A stretch of 64,000 nucleotides of DNA from Silurus meridionalis. Its lineage: Eukaryota > Chordata > Actinopteri > Siluriformes > Siluridae. Below, piece after piece: positions 40,754 to 55,060 of the stretch. The DNA is taken from assembly GCF_014805685.1 (NCBI RefSeq), contig NC_060899.1, positions 15,436,454 through 15,500,453 of the forward strand, given 5' to 3'. The translations under genes and the position numbers were made by a program. Positions within the stretch are counted from its first letter, which is position 1, and each line of letters opens with the position of its first letter. Below the pieces are notes generated by a model, which did no database searches, was not told the origin of the DNA, and was given only the letters and a program-made list of their open reading frames with translations.

Positions 40754-43133
40754 TGGACGGACAGACATACAGACGGATGGACGGACAGACAGTCAGACAG
40801 ACTGACAGACAGATGGACGGACAGACGGACAGACAGTCAGACAGACAGACAGATACTCACCTGTGTGTAATGTCCACACATACCTGACCTGCATGTGTTG
40901 GTATCATAGTCATAATTATTGTGTTCATCAAACCTGCCAATACAAAACATGCATCTAAGAACCAGATTTTGCAAATCACTGTACATTAACAGTATCTTCT
41001 GAGCCCGGAAGCAGCAGAGACACAGTGAAATCGGAACAAAATGATCAGTTACCAGCTAGCAATGGATTTGCTGACGTTCAGCTTGCCAGTGGTGAGGAAC
41101 AGGTTTTCTCCATAATCGTCGATTACTTCTGGGTTGTGATCCCAAATGCATTTAGCAGCGTAATCTTCAGCCACCAAACTGAGCGCATCATCCCACGTCT
41201 GCACAGCAACAAACACAGGATTTGAACGTCAGACGTTATCTTAACTACTGTTTAACTCTCAAAGCTGAGCAGAAAGTGTTAGTTCATTTCCTACAAGGAT
41301 CTCGGATTAAAACATACACTGCTCATCCGAGCAACTGGATATCACTGGGATAGAGTCAACTGTGGTTAGTAACGCATTAAAGCCAAAATATAAAATTATT
41401 AATATTATATAATAGGTTTTAAACCTGAAATGGCATGTTTTAAGCATTCATTTATAGAAAGAAGCTAAATGATCAGCTTACACAATAAGAAACAAGGTAA
41501 TAATGTCCAGAAATAAAACTGAAAAGAAAGAAAGTTTTAATTAATAAAGATATTTTTTTTCTTTAAAATCTTCCTGTGATTTTCTGAACTTTGTGGCTTG
41601 AAAAATATTTCCTTTCACACAGTCGGGACACGACAACAAATTAGTGACTGTTGCAAAGCGTTGAGACTGGAGACTCCTTCCATGGATGTAAAGTAAATAT
41701 CTTTTTACAGACATTTTCACCATTTCGGTTACTATATGTCCTATAATACATATTAAAACCTAATCAACACCTTCTGACCAATCAGAGTGCTGCGATATAA
41801 TGTGAAGAAAGACGGTCAAAGATCGTACTCTTGCACTGCTCGAGTCATTCACTGAGTTTCAGTTATGCTTTAGATACAGGGGGACCACATAGTGGTTTTT
41901 AAACACATCCACCCACACACACACGCACACACATTGCATAAAACACATTACTCACTGTACTTTTTTACAGGAATGCCCCCCAACACACACACACACACAC
42001 ACATAAACATTGATTTATCTACTCGGAATCAGTCCAAGCCTGTTAGAACAGCTACATCTTGGGGAAAAAAATACAATCCTCCAAACATTATGTAGTGAAA
42101 CCCATCTAAGAGGACTTCTTAAGCTCTAACAGATGTACACACAATCTTATCTGTGTCCTGAGAATGAAATAGTTTGTGGGTTCTTCTATCCAAGGATTAA
42201 TAGAAAGCTTTTAAACTTGTACCTGCTGCATTTAAAACCAAGTCCAAGCAAAATCCAGATGTTTGTGTTAAAATTAATTAAATTAGGAGTGAAATTTCAC
42301 CACCTAAATCATAGCGACACAGACATTCAGTCATGACGTGAAACCTGGACACGGTTCTGTACTTGTTCTGTACCTGCTCAAAACACAGGACCACGCCTTA
42401 ACCCTGAACTTCACAATGCTGAGGTGGATCTGGAGTTCATCCCCGGAACAACTGGCCAGTTTTACCCTTTGGAGGAAAAGAGATCACCCGATTCAAAAAA
42501 GGTTCCGATTTCCTTTTCAGTCTTTAGTCACTTCCTGTTAGATGGTCCTTGCCCGTGTTCCTGACAATGGTCATTAAACTAACTATATGGTTCCATGTAT
42601 CATTAAGGGTTCCTACTTGGAACAATTTACATCGAAATGAGTTTTAAGAGTTTTCCAAGAGGAACATCTGAAGAACTTACAGAGGAAGAACTTTAAATAT
42701 CCAAGATTTTTATATTAAAGATATAATCTTTATGTTGATTCTTCTAGAACTTCAGATGCTGACTTTTTATAAAATGAAATTTATTTTTTAATGATTATTT
42801 TATGATCAGAGATTCTCCTGTCCCATTCGCTGACATTTTATTCATGTGAAGATAAACTTACCAATACAATTCTAGAATAAATAATCAAGGATGTATATTT
42901 TTTTAAATCCCAACATTTTACTTAGATGTTCACCATCATACACTGGAAAGGTTGGACAAGGAACTCTCAGTGCTCACCATGTGTTGCATATCAGCAGCTT
43001 CAGGAATGACCATGGAGCGGTACTGGTTATGCAAATCCAAGATCTGCTCCTTCTGTTCTTCAGTGAGCTGGCTGGACACTAAAGCCAGGAAGAGCCAGAA
43101 CCGAGCATAGTGCAAAGCTGTTTTCCAAATCAT
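35918..43133 (-). CDS. GPI-anchored CAP-domain protein, copy B (PI16/GLIPR1-like), six exons
   Basis: Exons in reading order are 43133-42978, 41198-41053, 40933-40861, 39670-39561, 39309-39218 and 36114-35918, all GT-AG, giving 257 residues. Met1-Ser20 is a signal peptide. The CAP domain spans about 24-170. DLHNQYR starts helix 1; the tetrad is His73 (WDHN), Glu83 (GENLF), Glu104 (WFDE) and His122 (CGHYTQ). CAP2 motif LVCNYDPAGN and a small Cys-rich hinge (CSKCPTG...CIKNAC) follow. The tail has four TTDTW-type units, then a hydrophobic C-terminus (AGSLLLLAALILSFLF) with no cytoplasmic residues, typical of GPI attachment. CAP proteins are secreted or cell-surface; PI16 itself binds proteases or matrix, but the role of this copy is unknown. 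Introns are large (up to 3.1 kb) and repeat-rich. PI16-like is favoured by the short hinge and tail; GLIPR1-like is the alternative. Confidence 0.88.
36221..36346. repeat. 63-bp tandem duplication
   Basis: Two adjacent units start ATTAATATATTAGCATGACA at 36221 and 36284 and differ at a handful of positions. They lie in the last intron of CAP gene B. Confidence 0.9.
37440..38175 (+). repeat. interspersed repeat, 'TTTACTGAAGTATTTCC' type, copy 1
   Basis: It shares long, collinear similarity with 60775-61345: CTTTACTGAAGTATTTCCAT, TTCTGATTGGCGCTCGGTGT, CAACATACAGTTCAGCATCA, AATCAATCAGTGTTTGAGTC, AGTGTGCTGAGAGTCACATT. Non-coding; likely a non-autonomous DNA element. It sits inside the last intron of CAP gene B. 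Confidence 0.8.
39218..39309 (-). CDS. CAP gene B exon 5: hinge
   Basis: 92 bases, the same length as in copy A, encoding GNVKEELPYEKGPPCSKC then PTGMDDCIKNAC, the cysteine-rich segment following the CAP2 motif. Donor GTGAGA. Confidence 0.87.
39561..39670 (-). CDS. CAP gene B exon 4: CAP2 motif
   Basis: 110 bases, as in copy A. It encodes LVWAGSRIVGCASHFCPT through NATILVCNYDPA. Donor GTACGT, acceptor TTGTTCCAG. Confidence 0.88.
40638..40853 (+). repeat. (GACA)/(GACG) tetranucleotide array abutting an exon
   Basis: About 215 bp of GACA, GACG and GATG units. It ends eight bases from the donor of CAP gene B exon 3 (minus strand), so in the transcript the intron opens GTGAGTATCTGTCTGTCTG. Confidence 0.95.
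40861..40933 (-). CDS. CAP gene B exon 3: CAP1 motif
   Basis: 73 bases (three fewer than copy A) encoding FDEHNNYDYDTNTCRS then GMCGHYTQ, with the second catalytic-pocket His. Acceptor ATTGGCAG, donor GTGAGT. Confidence 0.88.
41053..41198 (-). CDS. CAP gene B exon 2: first His/Glu of the tetrad
   Basis: 146 bases, as in copy A, from TWDDALSLVAEDYAAKC to NVSKSIASW. It contains WDHN and GENLF. Acceptor CTGTGCAG, donor GTAACT. Confidence 0.88.
42978..43133 (-). CDS. CAP gene B exon 1: signal peptide and helix 1
   Basis: 156 bases from ATG 43133. The signal peptide has core FWLFLALVSS; it is followed by QLTEEQKEQILDLHNQYR and ends ADMQHM at donor GTGAGC. A GA microsatellite lies about 110 bp upstream. 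Confidence 0.88.
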
Positions 43134-43243
43134 CTCACCGAGCAAGTGTAATCCTGCTGAGGGTGGCTCTTGAGTCCTCCAACTTCAGTCCAGATGTGAG
43201 CATCAAAACCCGGTTGAGCGAGCGTATATGGTACTACAAGAGT

Positions 43244-43266
43244 GTGTAACAGAGAGAGAGAAATAT

Positions 43267-43306
<40 letters not shown>
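43244..43306 (+). repeat. (GA)n microsatellite
   Basis: GA-rich run just upstream of CAP gene B exon 1 on the minus strand (there a CT run). It is close enough to lie in the promoter or 5' UTR. Confidence 0.95.
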
Positions 43307-43309
<3 letters not shown>

Positions 43310-43924
43310 GGAGGTTCTCAAAGCCTTTGTCTGGAACTCCCACCCATGTTAATCTTGCCCAATCCCTGCGAGATCAAGTTACATATTTTCTTCACCACTC
43401 ACACATGAACACTTGTCTCCTGTTTGGTCACTGACATCTGCTCCATAAATCTTCTTCTGAATCGGAAATATCAGAACATACAAAAACGTATATTTGAAGC
43501 ATCAGTGCTGCTTTATTTCATCAATGTGTGTCTTAACATCCTGGTCCTGTTTCCTTCCATCTGTCTGTTTCATAAGAAAAGGAATGCAAAACAAAACACA
43601 AGATAGTCAGACCCGATCCACTCGTCTTTCCTCAAGTATTTGCTTTCACTAAGGCTACATTCATAATTTCCTCAGGATTTGAGGAATCAGAAAACAGAGC
43701 GGGACACGTCCTGGTTGAACTTTTTGTTACATACGAACACAATGGAATAGTGCAATCACAGTGTTGAGTTTTACATCACTGATTCCAAAAGTTGAAAAAA
43801 GACACTGCGTAAAATGTAATAAAAACTACATCTCATAAATTCATATTCTATTCACAATAAAACAACAAACATATCTAATGTTTAATCTGAGAATAAATAT
43901 TATTTTAGGAAAAAAATATTTTTT

Positions 43925-44165
43925 GAATTTGATGGCTGCAACAGGGCTTGAAAGACGTTGGGACAGGTCCATGTGTCGCATCACGTCTTCTGTTCGTATA
44001 CGTGTGGGAGCTGAGGAGACCAGTTGCTGAAGTTTTGGGGGAGGAATGTTGTCCCATATGTGTTTCACACAATTCTAGCTGCTCAACAGTTCTGGGTTTC
44101 CTTTGTTGTGTTTTTCATTTCATGATGCGCAAAATGTTTTCAAATGGTAAAAGGTCCAGATTTTG
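43925..44165 (+). repeat. interspersed DNA-repeat fragment
   Basis: Wording such as GAATGTTGTCCCATATGTGT, AGCTGCTCAACAGTTCTGGG and TTTCATGATGCGC resembles a common fish non-autonomous DNA-transposon repeat I recall from genome sequence. No coding content. Lies between the two CAP genes. Confidence 0.4.
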
Positions 44166-46217
44166 AAATATAAAAATTCCAAATTATAGAAATCATACAA
44201 AACCACATTCACAAATCTTGCTTATGCTAGAGCATACACATGCTAGCACAGGAAGGAGTTGTGAACTGGCACTGAAGTTGGGACATGCCTATGTTTTGAT
44301 TGGCTGGAGTTTGGTGATTTACAATAATTGGTTTTATCCTGCAGATTTTTGAGTTTTCTTCTTTTCCAAGTAATGTTTCTTGAAATTTCTAGTATGTGAT
44401 TTTTTTATATATAAATATAAAAACGTGCACCAACTGGAAAAAATCTGTGATTTGGCAAAACAAAACCGAATTCAATTCAGTGTATAAAGTGTTTTATAAC
44501 AACCACCATCATCACAAAACAGTCCAGAAATCTGGATGTAGATTTGACAGTGGTAAGTGGTAAGTGATAACTCTCATGTACTCTGGCACTGTTGTTTAAG
44601 TTATTATAATATACGTAAATTTGCTTAAGCTTCAGAATGGAAAAAGCTACAGAGTCATAACAAATTCATCCCTGTCTATAAATCTGGTTCACTAATATGC
44701 AGGTGGAAAGTACATGGAACAACTAATCATCCCTGGACTGATCCACTGCACAAGATTTAAAGGTGAAGAAGGAAGAAAGAAGTCGACACAAACTTGTGAA
44801 AAGAGTTGCAGGATAACCTTGTGATCACCTTGTAAAGTGCTTACAGTGAAGTACAGTGGTGGCATCATGACACAGGGCTATGCAGATTGTGTGGAGCGAT
44901 GTGGATTGGAGAGTAACGGGTCAAAGAAGAACATTGGTGACGCCTCCGTGGATGTTTATTCTTTTTCATTTATCAAACCATGAGTTGTCTTGACTTACAA
45001 TGCAATCCACAATGCCACCTGATATTAATCATGAAGGACAGTCTATATGATTTCAGTGGCAGCATTTGGCTACAAATCAACACAATCCTGCTGTGCAAAC
45101 ATCTGCAATATTGAAATAATACAAAATATATTTGGCTGTACTTGGCAACACACACACCAATAATAGGAGCATCATAACAAAGGAGTGCAGATGGTACTGG
45201 AGAATTACAGAAACCATGACTGGAGTGATTTGAGCCAAAGTGGATCCTGGATGTTTTATTCTGAATGTTGCTTAAATCAAAACATGAGCCAACTGCTGTT
45301 CATCATGAAGGACAGTCCTTATGATTACAGCAGCAGCACATGAGAACAAAATCCTGCTTTGGGAACATCAGATCTAGAGAAATCAAACAAAATATACTTT
45401 GCAGTATATAGTGTTGTAAATATACTCCAAATTCAGTTACCTTTAAGTACTAAATAGGGTCAACTTCTCATGATTCCTACTTTCAATGTTTTTGTCATAA
45501 TGTTTTTGTCCTTGTTCTTGTTTTTGATTCTTTTCTCGTATCTTCACCTTGAGAATTATTGACATGGTCTCTTGTATCTTCTGCACACGCACATCGGTAT
45601 AAAAACTGACTGATAAACGGTGTCTTTGAACCTAGCTGGTTCTTTTTTTATTGAACTTGTGGTGGAACGTGTCCATGTTGAATCCAGTATAATACATAAT
45701 ATACAGTGTCGTCTCAATACATTCAGCTTTTATTTCATGAAATAAATAAAAAACTAAATGACAAAAGTTGGGGGTGGGGAGTGGGGAGTGGGGGTGGTGT
45801 TTCCATCAAGGTAAAAATCATAATCACAAATTATAAAGCAGTAGAATAACTTAGTAAACATAATTATCTTTCTTAATAACTTAATACACATAATAAACGT
45901 TCTTAAAACCTTTTAAGAACGTTCTTAAATAAATTGAACAGTAATGTCTTAAATGAAATACCCATTTGTTACCATATGATATTATAGTATTTAAATACAT
46001 TTCTAAACATATTTCTGACATCAGTATTTTACATTCAGTATTGTTGGTGAGAGTGTTTCAGTAATCCACATCACTGACTGGAACAAATTCACATTTCTGA
46101 CATTACATTCATGACATATACGTATAAAGTATATTTCTATCGTAAATAAATTATACATTATTAACTATACACTTTAGTTAAGAACTTATTACTTGTGGAC
46201 AAAAGTCAGCATGTCAT
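44166..46217. other. spacer between the CAP genes, nothing recognised
   Basis: AT-rich. 44860-44900 vaguely resembles Tc1 wording but too weakly to call. A minus-strand AATAAA at 45734-45729, about 480 bases past the stop of copy A, may be its polyadenylation signal. Confidence 0.35.
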
Positions 46218-46369
46218 TCATGTCGTTCGGATATAAAGAGCCGTCAGACCGGCGAGCAGAAGCGTAGCAGCTGAGGGCTTTAAATATCCAGAAGAACTTC
46301 CTGCGTATGGGTAAATTAAACTCGCTGTAACGTTAGCTGGAAGTCCCAAGGTTAAGTTGGTACCCCGAT
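46218..46369 (-). CDS. CAP gene A exon 6: tail and GPI signal
   Basis: 152 bases after CCTACAG. It encodes RGTNLTLGLPANVT and the hydrophobic end, then TGA. It lacks the TTDTW repeats of copy B. Confidence 0.87.
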
Positions 46370-46549
46370 CTGTAGGAAATACACAACGGTGTTTAGGATT
46401 TTGCTGAGTATATAAAGCATGTAGCTGACTCTGCAAAAACCAACATACATAGAAAATACAGTACAGTACCGTATACATAAAATAGCAATTTTGGGGTGAC
46501 GGCCTTTTATGGCGTTTTTTCCGTTTATCGCGAACAAACGGGGGATTAC

Positions 46550-46601
<52 letters not shown>

Positions 46602-48718
46602 TTTACTAACTTCCAGCGAAATGGATTCTTTTGCGTTTTTTTGTTCAGCTTCAATAATTTAATAAATGTAGGATGGAAGGAATGAATTCATTTATAAATA
46701 AATACATTGAATAATAAATCAATCTAAATGAATGAAGCATTCATAGATCATTTCCTTACCGCAGGCATTGTTCAAACATCCTATTGTCCCGGGTGAACAC
46801 GAGGAGCATGAAGATCCTGCCGTATATGGAGACTGTCCCATTATATTACCTCTGTAAAGTGTAGTACATTGAGTTTTGAGTTTTGGCATCTGATTGTAAA
46901 TATTGTGCTGATACATTCATTGATACAATATCTGACTAAATGATAATAGTCTTTTTTTTAATATCAAACTTAATTATAAAACATTTTGAATATAGAGAAT
47001 GGTGACAAATTAAAGCTATTTCTATTAGCTTTGCAGAGGGGGGGCATTTATTTTTGCTCTACTTCTCTTGTCCTCTTAGAGAGAAGCACTATTACAAATA
47101 CACATCCCTCTTATGAATGATCATAAGAACCTTGTCCTAGCATGTATCTTTCTAGACAGATGGGCGTGGTCTCGCAGGACAACTCCGCCCCCTATATTCC
47201 CACAGCTCTGTTTCTGATAGAGTTGTTGCCAGGATGTTCTGAAAGCTTGTGAACACTCTGAAGGTTCAGTTTTTTCCCTTTAATGTGTCACCATTCTGAC
47301 AGTACAATCAATTACGACAATCCAACTGTGCAGATTAACCTGGTGTAATGAAAAACAGACTTACGGAGGGTGATAGTTGCAGACCAAAATGGTGGCATTT
47401 TGAGCATTAAAGTTTGAAACATCTGGACAGAATTGTGTCGCACACCCAACCAAGTATGTGTCCGCCCATACCATCTGAAAGAAAAGTCTGGGTGAATTCT
47501 TTGAAAAAAATTACAAAAACATGGTGTGATCCGCTTTCTCTCTCGCTCACCTGCGTGTAGTGTCCACACTCTTTCCCATCTGCACAGGTGTTGCTGGTAA
47601 AGCTGTAACTACTGTTTTCTGCAAACCTGGAGAAGGAGAAACACAGACGGTCATGGACGATCCACATTGCCCTGGAGCTACGAGTCGTGATAAACGCTTC
47701 GTACGTACCATAAACCGAGTGGCTGGTCGACTACAAAGGGTCCGAGCGTCATGAAGAGGTTTTCCCCCACCACACCGAATGCTTTTGGGTTGTGCCCCCA
47801 AGTGCACTGAGAGGCGTATGACGCCGCCACCTGACTCAACTGTTTATTCCAAATCTGCACAAACACAACACAAGATTCAAGCATTAACACCACTACAGTT
47901 ACGACACTTTTCCACTCAACAGTCGATAACCTCAAAAATGATGGAACTATAATAAATTAAAATCTGGTGTTGAGGAGGAGGATGGGTTCCTCTCAAGGTT
48001 CCTCAGCTAAGATCTCCTGATAATGAAGACTCAGAGAGTTTTTCCCTCACTACTGATGATTGCTGGGAAAAGTCCTCCATCCTGAAGCCCACTTTTTTTT
48101 TCTCTTTTTTTTTGTATTAATTGAAGAACACATTTATATAATATACATTTTATTTTATATGTTTATGTTGTTTATGTTTGTTTTATTTATTGATAAATGT
48201 ATGTATTTGTTCTTGTTTTTTCGGTGTATTTATTTATTTATTTTGTCTTAATTTATTCATGTATTCATGTATTATTATTTATTTATTTATTTCAGTTATT
48301 TATTTATTGATTAATTGATTGATTTAGTAATATTTATTATTTTTTGTATTTATTTAGCTTGTTCGATTTTGGCGATCTATTATTTATTCTTGTTTATGCT
48401 GGTTTGTGCTTGATTTATAAATTTATTTATATGTTTTTTTTTTTTATATTGTTTTTTTTTTTATTTAGTTGTAGTAAATATGAAATATTCCTGTACTGTT
48501 TATGTATAAACTCATTTCGTATTTTTATTAGAAGCATGTATGAGGTTTGCCGGGTTTCGGGCTCTAAAGCGTGGATTTCACACGTTCTTCACGTATCTGA
48601 CTCTTATTACGTTTCTGCATGAAACATCGCTGAATAAGCAGAACTGAAGCTTTCCGCTTAAACCTCTGCACTGAATCTCACCCCAAAAAAACAAACCAGA
48701 CAGGAAGACCACATGGAG

Positions 48719-48754
<36 letters not shown>

Positions 48755-49295
48755 GTGGAAGCTTACGGTACAGATGTTAGCCTGAAGTATTTGTGTATTT
48801 AGGATTCTGAAGTAAATAGGAGTTGTACTGACGTTGTGTACGATGCTCTTCAGACGTTTTATATATATATATATTTTTATAGCTTTTCTCTCAGTATGGA
48901 TGTTATTTTGCTGCATGGTAACATGATCAGATGGGGATTTCTGAAGATACAGATAAGAGGCTAAAGAACAAAATGACTAGGACCTAGGACACATATATTA
49001 GTGCCAATAAGGAAATGATTGACAGGTGTGTGACACACCTCCTTGTCCTGATTGGGTTCTCGGTGGTCCACACCAACAAAAACAACACAAAACATTATCA
49101 AAAAATATCTGCCAGACATGTGGGTGTATGTTGGGGCCTCACCATGCGTTGCATGTTAGCAGCTGGAGGAGTGACTGAGGAGCGGTACTGGTTGTGCAAA
49201 TCCACAATCCGTGATATTTCATTATCAGTGAGCTGCCCAGACGCTAAAGCCAGGACCAGCCAGAATCGGACGTGCAGGAAAGTTCTCCAGATCAT
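46218..49295 (-). CDS. GPI-anchored CAP-domain protein, copy A (PI16/GLIPR1-like), six exons
   Basis: Exons in order are 49295-49143, 47854-47709, 47626-47551, 47474-47365, 46851-46760 and 46369-46218, all GT-AG, giving 242 residues. Signal peptide core FWLVLALASG, then QLTDNEISRIVDLHNQYR. The tetrad is intact: His72 (WGHN), Glu82 (GENLF), Glu103 (WFAE), His122 (CGHYTQ). CAP motifs are MVWADTYLVGC and LVCNYHPPGN; the hinge is CSSCSPG...CLNNAC. Potential N-glycosylation sites occur at NSS (104), NAT (151), NLT and NVT. The tail is short and ends in SAATLLLAGLTALYIRTT, a likely GPI signal. Internal exons 2, 4 and 5 have exactly the lengths of copy B, so the pair arose by tandem duplication. VWADTY is GLIPR1-like, the rest PI16-like, so the orthologue name is left open. 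Confidence 0.9.
46551..46599. repeat. (AT)n microsatellite
   Basis: About 24 AT units in intron 5 of CAP gene A. Confidence 0.97.
46760..46851 (-). CDS. CAP gene A exon 5: hinge
   Basis: 92 bases encoding GNIMGQSPYTAGSSCSSC then SPGTIGCLNNAC. Acceptor CTTTACAG, donor GTAAGG. Confidence 0.88.
47365..47474 (-). CDS. CAP gene A exon 4: CAP2 motif
   Basis: 110 bases from MVWADTYLVGCATQFC to VCNYHPP. Donor GTAAGT, acceptor CTTTCAG. Confidence 0.9.
47551..47626 (-). CDS. CAP gene A exon 3: CAP1 motif
   Basis: 76 bases encoding FAENSSYSFTSNTCADGK then ECGHYTQ. Acceptor TTCTCCAG, donor GTGAGC. Confidence 0.9.
47709..47854 (-). CDS. CAP gene A exon 2
   Basis: 146 bases from IWNKQLSQVAASYASQC to VVDQPLGLW, containing WGHN and GENLF. 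Acceptor TTGTGCAG, donor GTACGT. Confidence 0.9.
47960..48075. repeat. degraded fragment of the 161-931 retroposon family
   Basis: GAGGATGGGTTCCTCTCAAGG and GAGTTTTTCCCTCACTA match the order of blocks at 720-800. It lies in intron 1 of CAP gene A. The following 48075-48530 is T-rich with ATTT runs. Confidence 0.4.
48722..48752 (+). repeat. (CA)n microsatellite
   Basis: About 15 CA units in intron 1 of CAP gene A. Confidence 0.97.
49143..49295 (-). CDS. CAP gene A exon 1: signal peptide and helix 1
   Basis: 153 bases from ATG 49295 to NMQRM at donor GTGAGG. The opening MIW(R/K)T and the FWL.LAL core are shared with copy B, which also supports the chosen starts. Confidence 0.9.
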
Positions 49296-52440
<3,145 letters not shown>

Positions 52441-52444
52441 TCCT

Positions 52445-52625
52445 GTATTACGGGATGGAGGTTAATTCAATGGTTAAGATTTTGGACTTTCGATCAGAAG
52501 GTCATGAATTCAAATTCCCTTGCCACTGCTGGGCCCTTGTGCAAGGCCCTCAATCTTTAACTGCTCAGTTGTATAATTGAGATCATTGTAAGTCACTCTG
52601 GATAAGTTCGCATTGAGTGGAAGGT
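52445..52625 (+). repeat. tRNA-derived SINE, copy 3
   Basis: Box A-like TTCAATGGTTAAGATTTTGG, box B-like GGTCATGAATTCAAATTCCC, then TGCTGGGCCCTTGTGCAAGG and a tail GTCACTCTGGATAAG. Confidence 0.75.
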
Positions 52626-53349
52626 GAGACGTGACATCAGATATTTATAAATACTGTAAAGATTTTTTTTGCGGATTTGGTGATTAAATCTATTCCACAA
52701 AAAGACATACAGCGAATAAACAGTTCATTACTGGGTTTTTCAAATGCTGCCATTTATTAATTAATTAATTTTTTTCAGGATTAGCTAGCGCTGAGATACA
52801 GGTAGGCCTGCAGAGAAAAAAACAAAACCAGTCTCACCACCTTGTAATTATCAACTCGGTGATCTTCTCTTAATTTGTGCTTAACAGCAACAACATGGGT
52901 GGAGATGCGATCGTTTGGATACAATGATGTCTGTCTGCAACCGTTGTAGCTCTGCCATAGCAAGAAATCACACCACTTTTGGCTTCTAATGACCGTTTTC
53001 AATGGTGACTGAAGACTGCTAATCATGGTGACTCGTCAAATTTCCTCAAACGTCGTGAATATGGTGAAAAGCAGCAGAAGTTAGTGAATGAATTGGGTTG
53101 TTTTGGACTGCCAAAGACGTGCAGAGCGAATTCCTCTGTGAAGTCATTTAGATAATTAGGAAATTAGGGAAAATTGTTTTGCTGACAGATTTGATGTTGT
53201 TTTGTGTGCAAGTCTGAGCACAAGCCTCAGATGATCAGCAGAAAACTGTAATTTTGCAATTGTGATCTTCTAGATTTTCATTGTTTCCCAACAGAATTTG
53301 GCATAAAATTGTTGCATGAACTTTCAATAAATAAAACGAGCCTTCATGA

Positions 53350-53700
53350 ATTATTTGGACACTATATATGGACTATATGGAAGATGGTATGTGATTTCTG
53401 AACATGTAAATCACATACTGATGAAGATGTGAAGGTGAGGAGGCCTGGGGTGCATTCGGTTTCCAAATTCAACCCAAAAGTGTTCAGATGGGTTGAGGTC
53501 TATAGCGGGAGATCTTCCACTCCAAACCATGGATGTATCTTCATGGATTCATTGTCATGCTGGAACAGGTTTAGTTCAGGTGAAGGGGACATTTTAATGC
53601 TACCACATCTGAATTCATCCCACACAATTGTGTGCTTGTGTTTTTTTAAACCAAAATCCAGAAAAAGTGGGTTTGAGACTTCCTGTATTTGGAAATTTTT
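53350..53700 (+). mobile_element. family M element, copy 8
   Basis: GGTGAGGAGGCCTGGGGTGC, CCAAAAGTGTTCAGATGGG, GGAGATCTTCCACTCCAAAC and CACAATTGTGTGC are in family order; ends are diverged. Confidence 0.6.
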
Positions 53701-54515
53701 GGAATGAGCTCACTTTAGGAATGATCAGTAGCTTCAAGCATGCCTTGAAGGCTTCATTCTGGAGGTAATATCATCAGTGAGCAAAGTGCCAACACATCAA
53801 TATCTCCAGAAATGTTACAATGCAGTCCCTCACTTTACCTCCACCTTCACACCTACACTACTGGCTCTAGATGTACATGATGAAGTTCATCACTACGGTA
53901 TTACAAGGTCTGAGGACCAGGTTTGGGGCCATGTTTTCACCCTGTCTACTCTGGAGTTCATGATTGAAAAGTTAAGCACCTGGAGAATGCTGGTTCAGCC
54001 TATGCATGGGTTTGTGGACGTTCTGAGGTTCTGCAGGAGCATTACAAGCTTGCTCTCCAGATCAAGACTATTGGTGAAATTAATCAAAAAATGATCATTT
54101 TTTGATTCATCTGGATTTGATTCATTTAATGACTGAGAAAGCACTTCCCTATGAAACCACAACTAAAGTTTATAATGCATAGAAATGAAACGTGTGACTT
54201 CACTCAGACTCAGTGCAAAAGAATGAAAAATAAATCGAGTGTTTCTGTACTGCTGCTCTGTCGCACTGTTTTATGTCAATGTCTAGTCATTTTTTCTGCA
54301 ATTACAGCTGCCCAACCTCAGCTCTCTCCACCCAAACATGCTGCACTGACACACCCGTACATCTGGAGCTGATTATGGAATTAAATGTCATGTGAACACA
54401 AGTACAAACGTCAAAAATATTTAAACGTGCCTTACATAACAAAAACTATAGTAATAAAAACGTGGCAATACATTTTATATAAAAAAAAACTGTGGGAAAA
54501 AGAATGTATATCTTC
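53701..54515. other. intergenic, unassigned 105-codon frame
   Basis: A plus-strand frame at 53777-54094 is open but shows no signal peptide, domain or splice context I recognise. I do not call it a gene. Confidence 0.35.
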
Positions 54516-54519
54516 TTCT

Positions 54520-55060
54520 TCATTCGGCTTCTCCCATTAGGGGACCTGCATGTCTTCCCTCACCACATCCATAAACCTCCTCATTGGTCTTCCTCTTTTC
54601 TCCTTTCTGGTGGCTCCATCCTCAGCATTCTCCTACTGATATACCCCATGTCCCTCCTCTGCACATGTCCAAACCATCTCAATCTCACCTCCCTCACCTT
54701 GTCTCCAAAACGTCCTACATGCACTGTCCCTCTAATAAACTCATTTCTAATCCTGTCCATCATCGTCACTCCCAACGAACATCTCAACATCTTCAGCTCT
54801 GCTACCTCCAGCTCCACCTCCTGTCTTTTACTCAATGCCACTGTCTCTAATCCATTACAACATCTCAGGTCTCACCACAGTCCTATCACAAATCACTCCT
54901 GCTATCACTCTTCTCCACCCACTCCACCCTGCCTGCACTCTTTTCTTCAACACTGTCCATTACTTTGCACTGTTGACCCCAGGTACCTGAACTCCTCCAC
55001 CTTCTCCACCTCTTCTCCCTGCAACCACACCTCCCTCTCATTCACACACATGGGGGAAAA
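54520..55060 (-). pseudogene. LINE reverse-transcriptase C-terminal relic with 3' end
   Basis: On the minus strand: VAELKMLRCSLGVTMMDRIR, NEFIRGTVHVGRFGDKVREV, RLRWFGHVQRRDMGYISRRM then LRMEPPERRKEEDQ. This is the conserved end of LINE ORF2 proteins (the RLRWFGHV motif). The sequence then reaches CCTAATGGGAGAAGCCGAAT and an (AAG)n-like tail at 54525-54515, i.e. the true 3' end of the element. Frames upstream are broken. Confidence 0.8.

Noticed and set aside
44860..44990. Text resembling Tc1 wording (AAGTACAGTGGTGGCATCATG)
   Set aside because: Too short and diverged; no transposase frame on either strand.
53777..54094. 105-codon plus-strand frame
   Set aside because: No recognisable domain, no splice context, in a repeat-bordered intergenic stretch; chance frame remains the simplest reading.
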